A stretch of 64,000 nt of DNA from an uncultured Lentibacter sp. (GCA_947497495.1 CANMGT010000003.1:124001-188000); one strand, 5' to 3'. Positions 25,876 to 34,704 are shown, counted from the stretch's first letter. Notes: generated by a model not told the origin, from the letters alone. Numbers and translations: made by a program.

Positions 25876-28527
25876 TTAGCCGCGTGGCATCTTCAGTGTC
25901 ACGCTCCGGCCGTTCTTGCGGTAGAGCAACTCGGTTTCGCCAATAGCCGAAATCTGGCCGCCATCAATCCGGTCGCCGACTTTCACTTTCTTGTAGCGCC
26001 CGTTGGCCATCCGCACCAATGCGCGGCGGCTTGAAGGTTTGCCATAAACACCAATCAGGTTGACGCGCTTGAGGTTGATCGCATTGCGCACTGTCGCCTG
26101 TTTGGCAACAGAGGCCGTTGAGGGAATACGCGGCGTCACAGTCTTGGGCGCAACTACGGCGACATTTGTCACCTGTTCCTTATTGGCCTCGGCGCGTTTC
26201 ACGATCCGCGAGAAATTGCGCGGGCGATACTTGGGCTTCACAGAGCGCGCCACCGCTTGTGGTGTTGCGTTCGGGTCAAGGTCACGGCCGGGCGTTGTGG
26301 CCACGTCAGGCAGTTTGATCGCCACAGCGCCAGGCGTCTGGGGGATCTGTTCAGGCGTCTTCACCTCGGGCACAACAGCTTCAGCTTTGGCGGCGGCGAG
26401 GTCGCGCACGGACGGTGGGCGCAGCTTCGGGCGGAGCGAGGCGAGCTCTACAAGCGAACGGCCGCCAAGCGTGGCGCGTTCGTTGTTTTCGGCCAGCGTA
26501 GCGGGGCGCAGCTTGGGGCGGAAAGCCGCAAGGCGGGCCATCGCGGCATCCGGCACAGCGTTGGCCGCCGCGGCGCGTGTTTCGCGGTCAGGCAAGCTGC
26601 GCGGCACATAGGGCGGCTTGCCAAGAAAGACGCGGTGCCCGTCAGGCGACAGAGCGCCTTCGCGGGTCGCGATCACCAAGCCGCGCGCATCCAGAGCAAA
26701 CTTTACACCGCGCTCTGAGGGGTTGGCTTGCTGGCCCATGCCACGGTCTGACAGGTCAAAGTCAAGCGCGGGCAAGGCGAGCGCGTCGTTGCTGCCAACG
26801 TCGCGGTCGATGGAGGCGACATAGAGGTCGTCCTCGCCCGTCGGCAGGGGCATATCGGGGGCGGCGGGTGGCATCACCCAGATGCCGGTGACCGCATATT
26901 TCATGCGGGCCTCTTCTTCGGTGATCGGGTCAATCGGTTTGGGCTGAAGCTGTGGCTGCACGCGGGTTTCGGTGTCAGGGTCGAGCGAGGCCAGTTCTAT
27001 GGTGCCTTCGGGCAGGCCGGCCTCTTCGCCCTCAATCAGTGTCTCGTCGGGGGCGTCGGGCATGGCGGCAAAATCGGTGTCGCTGCGCTTGAAAAAGCGC
27101 GAGAGGCCGTCGTCTACAAAGATCGAGGCCCAAGCGGCGACGCCAACCAGAAAGACAAGCAGCACGGCTGTCAGGATCAGCCCCAAAAAGCGCGGCTTGC
27201 CGCCGATCGCGCGTACATTTGCGGGCTTCTCGGCCTTGCGCGCCCCAAAGACTGTCAGGCGTTGCTTTTCGCTTGCAGCCGGAGGCACGAGGTTAGGCGG
27301 CGGCATCTGCGTCTGGCGCGGCTCGGGGCTGCGGCGCAGGTTTTGCAGGCTGAAGTTGGAGGTTGCCTTGGCGGTGTCTTCACGCGGCTCGGCCTGTGCC
27401 TGTTTCTCGGAAGCAGGCTTGGCGCTGCGGCGGCTGAAGAATGACATGCCCTCGGCTTCGGGCGCAGGCAGCGGGCGCGGAGGCGGCGTGCTGGCTTCGC
27501 TCAGATCGGAGGTGTCTATCGGTATGGACGCCGCGACAACATCCGGCTCGGCGCGGGTGACGCCTGCCAGTTTCGGCGCGCTGCCTTCGCCGCTCGCGTT
27601 ACTCTCGCTGCGGCGCGATGTGAAGGCGGTGGGGGCGTCGTCAGATGCGACAAGCGACGCCGTGTCAGGCTTGCTCGGCGTGCCGATGATCGCGGGGGCC
27701 ACAGGTGGATGAGCAGGTGCGCCAGCAGGTTCACCGACAGGTTCTTCGGCGGGCGCTTCGCTGGTGTTGGACGTGTCTTTTGTGACGTCTTCTGGCGCAT
27801 CAGAACTCTCTGCGCGCACAAACATCGGCGCAGGGGCGTCTTCAGGTTCGGATTCTGCGTCACCTTCGGCCCCGATTTCGGCGTCTGGCGCGATCTCTGG
27901 TTCAGCTTGGACAACGACTTCTGGCACGACTTCTGGCGGACGAGCGATGCCGACGATTTTGACCGCTTCAAAGTCAGGCTCAAGGGCGCTTGCGGAGCCG
28001 TCCGTTTGAACAAAACTCTGAGTGAAATATTGTGTTGGGCCGAAGAACGGCTCTTTGCTGAAGCGGCCCTGTTTGGGCATCGCGGCAAAGTAAAGCGGCT
28101 CGAACCCGTGATCGGCGGCAAAGCTTTCCGCCTCGGCGAGGGTTTCGTGGGCCACGGCGGCGATGTGCAGCATCTGGCCATCAACCGTCCAGTCATAGGC
28201 CAGCTCGTCAAGCGTGTAGGGTGTGGCCCCGTCAAGCGCGTGGCGCACGGCCTCGGCCTGAACGTTTTCGCCGCCCTGCGGGTCTACGATTGTGAGGTAT
28301 TTGATTTGCTCGTCAGGCAAGATCAGCTTGGTTTGCAGCGCGCCTGAGCCAAGCTCGTCGGCGGAGCGCTTGAGCACACCCAGAGCCGCTGGCAAGTCGG
28401 GCACGTCGAGCGGCACTTCGCCAACACGCTCCCATCCTGCGGAGGCCTCGTTTTTCGCGCCGGTTTGTGCACGGCGCAACAGGCCTATCCCGTCAAAGGA
28501 AAGCGTAAGAGCAAAATTTGGCTTCAT
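25876..28527 (-). CDS. Large single-pass membrane protein with PilM/GspL-like N-terminus and PilP/GspC-like C-terminus
   Basis: 883 aa. Residues 1-190 resemble the cytoplasmic actin-like part of GspL/PilM proteins (TLSFDGIGLLRR, LILPDEQIKYLTI, YTLDELAYDW). Residues ~200-440 are low-complexity, rich in Pro/Ala/Glu. One strong membrane segment lies at about 446-470 (LILTAVLLVFLVGVAAW). The periplasmic part has two similar motifs around LRPKLRP in repeated context (FRPKLRPATL and SLRPKLRPPSV) and ends in a ~65-residue domain, IGVYGKPSSRRALVRMANG...VGDRIDGGQI, like the PilP/GspC homology region of pilus and type II secretion systems. Database names such as translation initiation factor are sometimes given to similar alanine-rich proteins; nothing here supports that. 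No other secretion gene is nearby. Domain assignments are by eye. Confidence 0.6.
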   Translation of the reverse strand: MKPNFALTLSFDGIGLLRRAQTGAKNEASAGWERVGEVPLDVPDLPAALGVLKRSADELGSGALQTKLILPDEQIKYLTIVDPQGGENVQAEAVRHALDGATPYTLDELAYDWTVDGQMLHIAAVAHETLAEAESFAADHGFEPLYFAAMPKQGRFSKEPFFGPTQYFTQSFVQTDGSASALEPDFEAVKIVGIARPPEVVPEVVVQAEPEIAPDAEIGAEGDAESEPEDAPAPMFVRAESSDAPEDVTKDTSNTSEAPAEEPVGEPAGAPAHPPVAPAIIGTPSKPDTASLVASDDAPTAFTSRRSESNASGEGSAPKLAGVTRAEPDVVAASIPIDTSDLSEASTPPPRPLPAPEAEGMSFFSRRSAKPASEKQAQAEPREDTAKATSNFSLQNLRRSPEPRQTQMPPPNLVPPAASEKQRLTVFGARKAEKPANVRAIGGKPRFLGLILTAVLLVFLVGVAAWASIFVDDGLSRFFKRSDTDFAAMPDAPDETLIEGEEAGLPEGTIELASLDPDTETRVQPQLQPKPIDPITEEEARMKYAVTGIWVMPPAAPDMPLPTGEDDLYVASIDRDVGSNDALALPALDFDLSDRGMGQQANPSERGVKFALDARGLVIATREGALSPDGHRVFLGKPPYVPRSLPDRETRAAAANAVPDAAMARLAAFRPKLRPATLAENNERATLGGRSLVELASLRPKLRPPSVRDLAAAKAEAVVPEVKTPEQIPQTPGAVAIKLPDVATTPGRDLDPNATPQAVARSVKPKYRPRNFSRIVKRAEANKEQVTNVAVVAPKTVTPRIPSTASVAKQATVRNAINLKRVNLIGVYGKPSSRRALVRMANGRYKKVKVGDRIDGGQISAIGETELLYRKNGRSVTLKMPRG

Positions 28528-28661
28528 CCGGCAGGCCCTAACCCGTTGGAAGTGTCAACTATGTCTCTATTATATCAAGGAACTTGCCAAGAAAACAGAG
28601 GTTTGCCCGATGCAGCTGTCTGCGCATCGGGCCTCTCTCTATCTTGCGGAGCTTACCGGTC

Positions 28662-28687
28662 AAAACAAGGGGAAAACCCTTGTTTTT
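28662..28687 (-). terminator. Rho-independent terminator downstream of metY
   Basis: Perfect 10-bp stem AAAACAAGGG / CCCTTGTTTT with a 5-base loop, 12 bases beyond the metY stop. The A arms make it usable in both directions; it insulates metY from the 883-aa gene. Confidence 0.8.
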
Positions 28688-28698
28688 AAACCCTCAAA

Positions 28699-29979
28699 TC
28701 AGCTTGAGGCCGCTTTGAGCGCTTGGTCGAGGTCTGCGATCAGATCGGCTGCGTCTTCGATGCCGATCGAAATGCGCACCACATTGGGGCCTGCACCGGC
28801 AGCTTCTTGCTGCTCGGGGCTGAGCTGACGGTGGGTTGTGGAGGCCGAGTGAATCACCAGTGAGCGTGTGTCACCAAGGTTGGCGACGTGGCTGAAGATC
28901 TCGAGGTTGTCGACAAACTTGATGCAGGCATCATAGCCGCCTTTGAGCGCGATGGTGAACAGGCCACCAGCGCCTTTGGGGCAGATACGCTCGACACGAC
29001 CGTTGTAGGGCGAGGACTTGAGGCCTGCGTATGTGACGTAGTCAACCGCGTCATGGCCCTCAAGCCAGCCAGCGATTTCTTCGGCGTTCTGCACGTGGCG
29101 CTCCATGCGGAGTGACAGCGTTTCGATGCCCATCAGTGTGTAGTGCGCCGCCTGCGGGTTCATCGTCATGCCCAAGTCGCGCAGGCCAATGGCGATACCG
29201 TGGAACGTGTAGGCCAGCGCGCCGAATGTCTCGTGGAACTTGAGGCCGTGGTAGGCTGGCTCGGGCTGTGACAGCGAGGGGAACTTGTCAGAGGCTGACC
29301 AGTCAAACTTGCCGCTGTCAACCACGCAGCCGCCTGTGACGGTGCCGTTGCCTGTGAGGTATTTCGTGGTTGAGTGCACAACCAGCGTTGCGCCATGCTC
29401 GATCGGGTTGCAGAGGTAGGGCGTGGCCGAGGTGTTGTCTACGATCAGGGGGATGCCCGCCGCATCGGAAATCGCGGAGATCGCATCAAGGTCGGTGATA
29501 TAGCCGCCCGGATTGGCGATGCTTTCGCAGAACACAGCGCGCGTGTCGTCGTTGATCGCGGCTTTGACGGCGTCCAGATCATCAAAGTCAACGAAAGTTG
29601 CCGACCAGCCAAAGCGTTTGATGGTTTGGCTGAACTGCGTAATTGTCCCGCCGTAGAGGCGCGTTGAGGCGACAACGTTTTTGCCCGGGCTCATCAGCGG
29701 GAAGAGCGCCATCAGCTGTGCTGCGTGGCCAGACGAGCAGCAGACAGCACCTTGGCCGCCTTCGAGTGTGGCGATGCGCTCGGCAAGCACGGCAACTGTC
29801 GGGTTGGTCAAACGCGAGTAGATGTAGCCGACTTCTTGCAGGTTGAAGAGGGCTGCTGCGTGGTCTGCGTCGCGAAAGACATAGGCCGTCGTCTGATAAA
29901 TCGGCGTGTTGCGCGCGCCTGTTGTTGGGTCAGGCGCTGCGCCCGCGTGAATTTGAAGTGTGTTGAAACCGTATGCCAT
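28699..29979 (-). CDS. metY: O-acetylhomoserine aminocarboxypropyltransferase (sulfhydrylase)
   Basis: PLP enzyme of the Cys/Met metabolism family that makes homocysteine (from sulfide) or methionine (from methanethiol) out of O-acetylhomoserine. Start at ATG 29979 (MAYGFNTLQIHAG), 426 aa, with GGGAG in front; the ORF-track extension is unconserved. Motifs: YSRLTNPTVAVLAERIATLEGG, SIANPGGYITD, VVDNTSATPYL-like DNT, and VVHSTTKYLTG with the PLP lysine. Directly downstream of the DMSP lyase gene on the same strand (178 nt apart). No SAM riboswitch could be recognised upstream. Confidence 0.93.
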   Translation of the reverse strand: MAYGFNTLQIHAGAAPDPTTGARNTPIYQTTAYVFRDADHAAALFNLQEVGYIYSRLTNPTVAVLAERIATLEGGQGAVCCSSGHAAQLMALFPLMSPGKNVVASTRLYGGTITQFSQTIKRFGWSATFVDFDDLDAVKAAINDDTRAVFCESIANPGGYITDLDAISAISDAAGIPLIVDNTSATPYLCNPIEHGATLVVHSTTKYLTGNGTVTGGCVVDSGKFDWSASDKFPSLSQPEPAYHGLKFHETFGALAYTFHGIAIGLRDLGMTMNPQAAHYTLMGIETLSLRMERHVQNAEEIAGWLEGHDAVDYVTYAGLKSSPYNGRVERICPKGAGGLFTIALKGGYDACIKFVDNLEIFSHVANLGDTRSLVIHSASTTHRQLSPEQQEAAGAGPNVVRISIGIEDAADLIADLDQALKAASS

Positions 29980-30157
29980 GACTGATGCTCCCAATGTCTG
30001 TGTCGGGCGGCACGTTAGGCGAGATGTTCTGCAGCGGCAACGGGCAAGGCGCATATGAGCGCTTTTACAGCGGAAATTCAGGCACCGCCAAGGTCACTGG
30101 GAAAATGGACTGAAAATCAGCATTGGTTTGGAACAGGTGTTTGGGCCGCCTCAAAGC

Positions 30158-30817
30158 TCAGCGTGGCTTGCGGGTGAAGACCATTTTTTGTTCGCGGAGC
30201 TTTTCACGGCTGCCATGCCATGCGTAAAACAGCAGGGCAGGGTTGTTGTCGCCAACGGTGATGCGGTGCAAATGCTCGGGCGGGTTGAAGATAAGCGAGC
30301 CCGGGGCGTAGACGCCTTGGTCATTTTCGCTCACAGCCCCCGAGAGGCAAACATAGCTTTCGGTGATCCCGTCATGGGCATGAGCCGGGTAGGTGCAGCT
30401 TGGAGCAAAAAGCACGAGGCCGAGGATGACGTCATCGGTCAGCACAGGTCCCGTGGGGCCGGCAAGCTCGGCATAGGCGTATTTTTTCTCCAGCCCACGG
30501 GGGACTTTCTCGTAGCCAAATTGCCATGTGAGACGGTGTTGGATGGCCTCGATGGCGCGGATGAACGGCGCGTGGCGCTCAAGGCGTCCGTTGTTGAGCG
30601 CGCGGGTGAGGTGGCTGACCACGGGCTTTGTGGCGGGTTCGGGAAAGCGCAGCTCGGCGTTGGCTTTGATCACCCGACTGATGCCTTCACGTACGGCGCG
30701 CTGATGCGAACGAATCTTGGGGCTGCCACCGGCCGACTGGCGGCGGTAGAGGTCATAACTGTCGCGCAAAAGATAAGACCAATCGGGCTGATCTGTAAGG
30801 CGGATTGTTTCTGTCAT
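30158..30817 (-). CDS. dddL: Dimethylsulfoniopropionate (DMSP) lyase, DddL type
   Basis: Cleaves DMSP to dimethyl sulfide and acrylate. The 219-aa protein (ATG 30817) has an alpha-helical N-terminal part (DQPDWSYLLRDSYDLYRR) and a C-terminal cupin barrel with the metal-ligand pattern HAHDGITESY (HxHx4ExY) and a later His in NPPEHLHRI. This layout and length fit DddL of roseobacters better than DddQ or DddW, which are arranged differently around the cupin motif. The tyrosine after the Glu is the likely catalytic base in this group. Upstream gene is a GT8-like protein, downstream metY; no dddP, acuI or acuK is nearby. Assignment is from motif and overall resemblance only. Confidence 0.8.
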   Translation of the reverse strand: MTETIRLTDQPDWSYLLRDSYDLYRRQSAGGSPKIRSHQRAVREGISRVIKANAELRFPEPATKPVVSHLTRALNNGRLERHAPFIRAIEAIQHRLTWQFGYEKVPRGLEKKYAYAELAGPTGPVLTDDVILGLVLFAPSCTYPAHAHDGITESYVCLSGAVSENDQGVYAPGSLIFNPPEHLHRITVGDNNPALLFYAWHGSREKLREQKMVFTRKPR

Positions 30818-30908
30818 GAGGCACCTAATGGGCGATTCTGAATTATCAGACTTTTGCAGAATTTGTTCCGATTGCAATCAGAGCTTTAGGCTGCATCGCT
30901 TGATATGC

Positions 30909-31913
30909 TCACCGCATCCAAAACCCTTCGCGTTTGATGCGGTTGCGGATTGCTTGCTCTTTGCGCGGCAGATCGTCCTGATCAAACAGATCGCGCACTT
31001 TGTGGCCGCGGCCTTGGTAAACCATGCGCTTGATCGGATCGTAGTTTTTCAGCGCTTTCTTGATCTTGTTGGGCGCGCTGACCTCTTCGAGCACTTCGAC
31101 AACCTTGTCGCTTTCGCGCGCATAGAGCAGCGGGAACAGGCGGTAATGGCAGCTGACGGCATCGTCCAGATAGCCCTCGGGCAGGGTGTTTAGCCCGCCA
31201 CCCAAGGCGTGAATCACAAGCGGCAGTGCGACTTGATCAAGCCATGGGTCAAGCGTCTGGCAGACCAGCTCGTAGGGGGCGTCGTCGCGGATCGCCAATG
31301 CGTATTCAAGGAATTTTTCGCCAAAGGCATGCGGGCATTTGTAAAAGAAAAAGCCGGCGTTGAAGTAGAGGTAGCGCTTCCAGTATTCATCGGGCTGGGA
31401 GAGGTCGAGCGAGCTTTCGTAGTCAAGCCCGAACTTGTCATAGAGCGACTTCCAGATTTGCCCATAGCCCGGCCCATAAAGCTCAAGCGTGGGCCAAGTG
31501 CCGGTGCGTTTGAGCGAGGCTGTCGGCTTGTCAAAGTCAAACGGCACATCGCAGAGTTCGCCGGTGATCAACGTGTCGGTGTCAAAAAACACGAACGGCT
31601 CGCCTTCGGGCAGGGCCGTGAGCGCCTCGATTTTGTTGCCGTAAGCGTAGGCTTGGCCGAAGTGCTTGCTTTCAAACGGGATGATTTCGACGTCAAGCTC
31701 TTCTAAAGCCTCTAGCACCATGCTGTCGTTCATCCGCGGATCGCGCTGCCACAGAGGCCCCGGCTGGGGCTCGGCCACGATCAGGCGGCCTTTGAAATCA
31801 GGGCTGTTCTGGCGCAGGGAGGCGGCGAAAAGCAGGGCCTCATATTGCAGCCGGCCGGATTGGCCGATCACGAAAACATTGAAATTTTCGGTTTTCTTGG
31901 GTTTTCTGGCCAT
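30909..31913 (-). CDS. Glycosyltransferase-like protein (GT-A, GT8-like, DTD motif)
   Basis: 334 aa from ATG 31913 (MARKPKKTENFNVFVIGQSG); the ORF-track extension is not convincing. Features: N-terminal beta-alpha repeat, a DxD-type motif FFDTDTLIT (about residue 110), YLYFNAGFFFYKCP (the asparagine-containing strand seen after the DxD in GT-A enzymes) and LDPWLDQVALPLV. This order is that of family 8 and related retaining transferases. No membrane segment or signal peptide. Substrate unknown; no other sugar genes nearby. Confidence 0.6.
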   Translation of the reverse strand: MARKPKKTENFNVFVIGQSGRLQYEALLFAASLRQNSPDFKGRLIVAEPQPGPLWQRDPRMNDSMVLEALEELDVEIIPFESKHFGQAYAYGNKIEALTALPEGEPFVFFDTDTLITGELCDVPFDFDKPTASLKRTGTWPTLELYGPGYGQIWKSLYDKFGLDYESSLDLSQPDEYWKRYLYFNAGFFFYKCPHAFGEKFLEYALAIRDDAPYELVCQTLDPWLDQVALPLVIHALGGGLNTLPEGYLDDAVSCHYRLFPLLYARESDKVVEVLEEVSAPNKIKKALKNYDPIKRMVYQGRGHKVRDLFDQDDLPRKEQAIRNRIKREGFWMR

Positions 31914-32005
31914 AGGGTGCTGCTCGGTCTGCGTATTATTGTTGCTAGTATAGATACAATCGCAGGGGGCGTCCAAGGGCAATGCTTAAAAGAGGAAACA
32001 AAGTT

Positions 32006-32443
32006 ATGAAATACCTAGCATTCATCGCGGCATTGGCGGGGACGCCTGCATGGGCCGAGTTTGTCGCGCAGGACCAAACCCCGACTGGCAAGTTCACCAC
32101 GGCTGCCGAAGTGAAGCAGATCATGGAGGTGACCAAGCCCAACTGGGTGGCGGTGCGCGCCTATGAAGGGCAGGACTGGGTCTATCTGACGCAACTGCTG
32201 AGCTGGCGCTGCGGGCTACATGAAGTCAGGTTTTCTGTAAACGACGGCGAGATGCAGGTCTGGGAGATGCCAACCTGCCAGATGGACACCTCAACGCCGA
32301 ACGCCTTTCCTGACGACCAGTCTTTGATGATCTTGAAGACCTATGCACTGGACTCTGTGCAAACGATGCAGGTCGAGGTGCTTTTGGATGACATGAGCGA
32401 AATGAGTGCAAGCTATGAGCGCAAGGATGTGTTGATCCCTTAA
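32006..32443 (+). CDS. Small exported protein of unknown function
   Basis: 145 aa from ATG 32006 with RBS AGAGGA; the ORF-track start is 8 codons earlier. A clear signal peptide MKYLAFIAALAGTPAWA ends at about residue 17. The mature part is acidic with two cysteines (WRCGLHEV and MPTCQM) that could form a disulfide, and a region VRAYEGQDWVYLTQLLSWRCGL. No family recognised. Stands alone between the GT8-like gene and the tRNA-Tyr remnant. Confidence 0.8.
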   Translation: MKYLAFIAALAGTPAWAEFVAQDQTPTGKFTTAAEVKQIMEVTKPNWVAVRAYEGQDWVYLTQLLSWRCGLHEVRFSVNDGEMQVWEMPTCQMDTSTPNAFPDDQSLMILKTYALDSVQTMQVEVLLDDMSEMSASYERKDVLIP

Positions 32444-32471
32444 GGGAGTACATTGCAAAGCTGGGTGCTGA

Positions 32472-32497
32472 AAGTGGTCGGCGCCCCTGGAATCGAA
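32472..32497 (-). repeat. Degenerate copy of the tRNA-Tyr 3' end (att-like site)
   Basis: Matches the CCA end, acceptor 3' strand and T-arm of the tRNA-Tyr gene at 35015-35040 in 24 of 26 positions, then diverges. It lies at the far side of the nitroreductase-hchA-hxlR islet from the intact tRNA, 2.5 kb away. Read as the distal attachment-site remnant of an old insertion; a leftover tRNA fragment is the alternative. Confidence 0.6.
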
Positions 32498-32697
32498 TTT
32501 AGCATGATTTTTAAAGATGCATCTTATCTCATAAAATCAAATTACTAGCGTTATTGTTGTCTTGCTGAACATCCGTATTGTATCGAAAAATAGTCAAGAT
32601 GTATCGAAGCCACTACTTCCAATCTTCACCTCGATCCGCGAGTGCGCCCAACTAAGGCGACCTCGGGGTCGAAGGTTGGAATCCGACATGTAGTTCG

Positions 32698-33570
32698 CTA
32701 CGCTTCTTTTGAGCTAGCTTGGGCAAGCAAGGTACTCGCGGCCAATCTTCCGAAATCATTGGCTGCTTGTGGGCTTGCACCGGTGATCAAGCGGCGGTCA
32801 ATGTGGCACGAATTATCTGCCTTTTTGTTGATGATTTGTGCGTCCAAAGCGTTCAGTTTCTCGCAAACCCACCACGGCATTGGGCCGGGCAGATACCCGA
32901 TCATTGGGGTTTGTTTGTCCACTGAATCAGGAAAGACGGTCATTTTGTAGCCCGAGTACAAGAAGCCATCTTCATTTTTTGCCGCCAGCAAGGCTGATGG
33001 TCCGTGGCAAAGTGCGAGTGTGTACAAGCCCTGACTATGCGCCCAATGCAGCACTTTGCCGACATCGGCATTGTCCGGCAACCCAAGCATGGCACCATGG
33101 CCACCCGGAATATAAACAGCGGCGTAGGGCGCATTATCGGTCATTTTGTTGGCAACGAAATCGGCAAGACTACCGGGGTTTGCAAACGCATCCGCATAGT
33201 CGCAGTATAGTTTTTGGACATCTGCGTCGTCGCTGGGCATTGCCCACATCTCGATTGCGACGGGTGCGCCTGTCGGCGTCACTATTTCAATTTCGAATCC
33301 GGCGTTGATGAGGTGCAACATGGGCAAACCCATTTCGACGGGATGATTACCCGTCGAGAATTTCTTGCCGTTCGCCATCGTCATGTTTCGCTCTTCGGTG
33401 CAGATCATCAGCACCTTTGATTTGTCGCCTTTGTATTTGGAAGCGTACACGCCGCCATCATAGTCCGTGGTGGACGATGTGCCCAGCCTTATCGCTAGGG
33501 GTGACGGGCTAAATGCGCCATCTGATGTTGGCGTTGGCGAGGCACGAAAAAGTTTGCGAAGAATGCTCAT
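32698..33570 (-). CDS. hchA: Glyoxalase III / Hsp31-type DJ-1 family protein
   Basis: 290 aa (ATG 33570). Strong resemblance to E. coli Hsp31: KFSTGNHPVEMGLPMLHLI (catalytic Glu region), VYIPGGHGAMLGLP (His), ALCHGPSALL (nucleophile Cys), KQTPMIGYLPGPMPWW and DRRLITGASPQAANDFGRLA. Family members convert methylglyoxal to lactate without glutathione and have chaperone or reported deglycase activity. One base after the nitroreductase stop, so in one transcript. The codon use and base composition look more A+T-rich than the flanking core genes. Confidence 0.93.
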   Translation of the reverse strand: MSILRKLFRASPTPTSDGAFSPSPLAIRLGTSSTTDYDGGVYASKYKGDKSKVLMICTEERNMTMANGKKFSTGNHPVEMGLPMLHLINAGFEIEIVTPTGAPVAIEMWAMPSDDADVQKLYCDYADAFANPGSLADFVANKMTDNAPYAAVYIPGGHGAMLGLPDNADVGKVLHWAHSQGLYTLALCHGPSALLAAKNEDGFLYSGYKMTVFPDSVDKQTPMIGYLPGPMPWWVCEKLNALDAQIINKKADNSCHIDRRLITGASPQAANDFGRLAASTLLAQASSKEA

Positions 33571-33571
33571 A

Positions 33572-34213
33572 TCAGTTGACCTCTGTGACGATGGTGTCGC
33601 GGGATTTGCGCACTTTTCCCATTGGTAGCAACCAATCGCCGCTTTCGTCACGATACCCCAAAGGCAGCAGGACAACAGAGCGTAGGCCTCGTTCTCTCAA
33701 GCCTAAAATGTCGTCGACTTGGGCAGGGTCAAACCCTTCCATCGGTGTGCTGTCGACTTCTTGTTCTGCGGCAGCAACGAGGGCCACTCCCAATGCGATA
33801 TAGGCTTGGCGGGCTGCATGTGCGTAGTTCACCTCGGCGTCACGAGGAACATAATTGCTTTTCAGATTGTCGTAATAGGCGTGTAGCATTGGCAGGTCAC
33901 CACGTGCTTGAACGTTGAGATCGACAACTTCGTCGATCCGATCCGATGTATAGTTATCCCAAGTCGCAAAAACCAAAAGGTGAGAACCCTCCGTAATTTG
34001 GGCCTGATCGCCTGCGGCCTTTTGGATTCTTTCCAACACGTCCTTGTTGGTCACAACGACCACTTCAAAGGGCTGGGTGCCGCTTGATGTAGGGGCCATG
34101 CGGATAGTCTCGATGATCGTATCCAACTTCTCTTGTGGTACAGATTTGCTGGGGTCCATTTTTTTGGTCGCATAGCGCCAATTCAACTGTTCGATAAGGG
34201 TACTTTTAGTCAT
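33572..34213 (-). CDS. NAD(P)H-dependent nitroreductase family protein (NfsB-like)
   Basis: 213 aa from ATG 34213 (MTKSTLIEQLNWRYATKKMD); the ORF-track start is in the divergent promoter region. FMN-binding nitroreductase fold: RYATKKMDPS, MAPTSSGTQPFEVVVV, ARQAYIALGVALVAAA, PLGYRDE. Reduces nitro-compounds, quinones or other electrophiles. Divergent from the HxlR regulator with 95 nt between, the usual regulator-target arrangement (compare HypR-HypO in Bacillus). Confidence 0.92.
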   Translation of the reverse strand: MTKSTLIEQLNWRYATKKMDPSKSVPQEKLDTIIETIRMAPTSSGTQPFEVVVVTNKDVLERIQKAAGDQAQITEGSHLLVFATWDNYTSDRIDEVVDLNVQARGDLPMLHAYYDNLKSNYVPRDAEVNYAHAARQAYIALGVALVAAAEQEVDSTPMEGFDPAQVDDILGLRERGLRSVVLLPLGYRDESGDWLLPMGKVRKSRDTIVTEVN

Positions 34214-34247
34214 GGGAACGTTCCTATTGCTGGTATTTATTTGGTGA

Positions 34248-34264
34248 GGTATACTTTTGTTACC
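34248..34264. promoter_or_regulatory. Candidate HxlR operator in the divergent promoter
   Basis: GGTATACTTTTGTTACC, an imperfect palindrome with GGTA/TACC outer arms, lies midway between the nitroreductase and regulator starts. HxlR/DUF24 regulators bind short A+T-rich palindromes of similar size. Position supports it; the match itself is weak. Confidence 0.35.
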
Positions 34265-34308
34265 GACTATGTATTCAGAACCTAAGAGCGCCACAAGAAG
34301 GCACAAAA

Positions 34309-34704
34309 ATGACCCTCGGTCACACAAAGGGAACCAACATGCTTGACGCAGAGCGATGTCCTGATTGCAAACGTATCAACGAAGTACTCTCGCGTGTCGG
34401 TGATCGTTGGAGTGTTCTCGTCATCATATCGCTGGCCGAGTACGGAACGCTTCGTTTTAATGAATTGAAGCGAAACCTGGGCATATCACAGCGCATGCTG
34501 AGCCTCACCTTGAAGGAGCTTGAGCGAGACGGTCTGGTCAATCGCACCTACCACTCGACGATCCCGCCAAAAGTTGAGTACAATCTAACGCCTTTGGGAG
34601 AGTCATTCCGTGAACCAGTTGTCGCATTGGGTCACTGGGCGCTTGGTAATCTTTCGACCATCGACACCGCACGTGCGAATTATGATGAAGCCTCAGGCAA
34701 CTAA
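34309..34704 (+). CDS. HxlR (DUF24) family redox/electrophile-sensing regulator
   Basis: 131 aa winged-helix protein: CPDCKRINEVLSRVGDRWSVLVI, LRFNELKRNLGISQRMLSLTLKELERDGLV, PKVEYNLTPLG. The N-terminal cysteine pair CPDC matches the position of the sensing cysteine in YodB/CatR/HypR-type regulators. Two starts are possible: ATG 34309 (RBS AGAAGG) and ATG 34339 (RBS AAAGGGA), the latter giving 121 aa and a more typical leader. Probably controls the divergent nitroreductase-hchA pair in response to quinones or aldehydes. Confidence 0.92.
   Translation: MTLGHTKGTNMLDAERCPDCKRINEVLSRVGDRWSVLVIISLAEYGTLRFNELKRNLGISQRMLSLTLKELERDGLVNRTYHSTIPPKVEYNLTPLGESFREPVVALGHWALGNLSTIDTARANYDEASGN

Noticed and set aside
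29980-30157. Possible SAM-II type riboswitch upstream of metY
   Set aside because: Alphaproteobacterial met genes often carry one, but the conserved GTGATTTG, CTTGC and CACGTTAAA elements are not present in order.
32514-32525. 12-bp palindrome AAGATGCATCTT near the degenerate tRNA-Tyr copy
   Set aside because: Short and A+T-rich; expected by chance at this level, and no link to the islet boundary beyond proximity.
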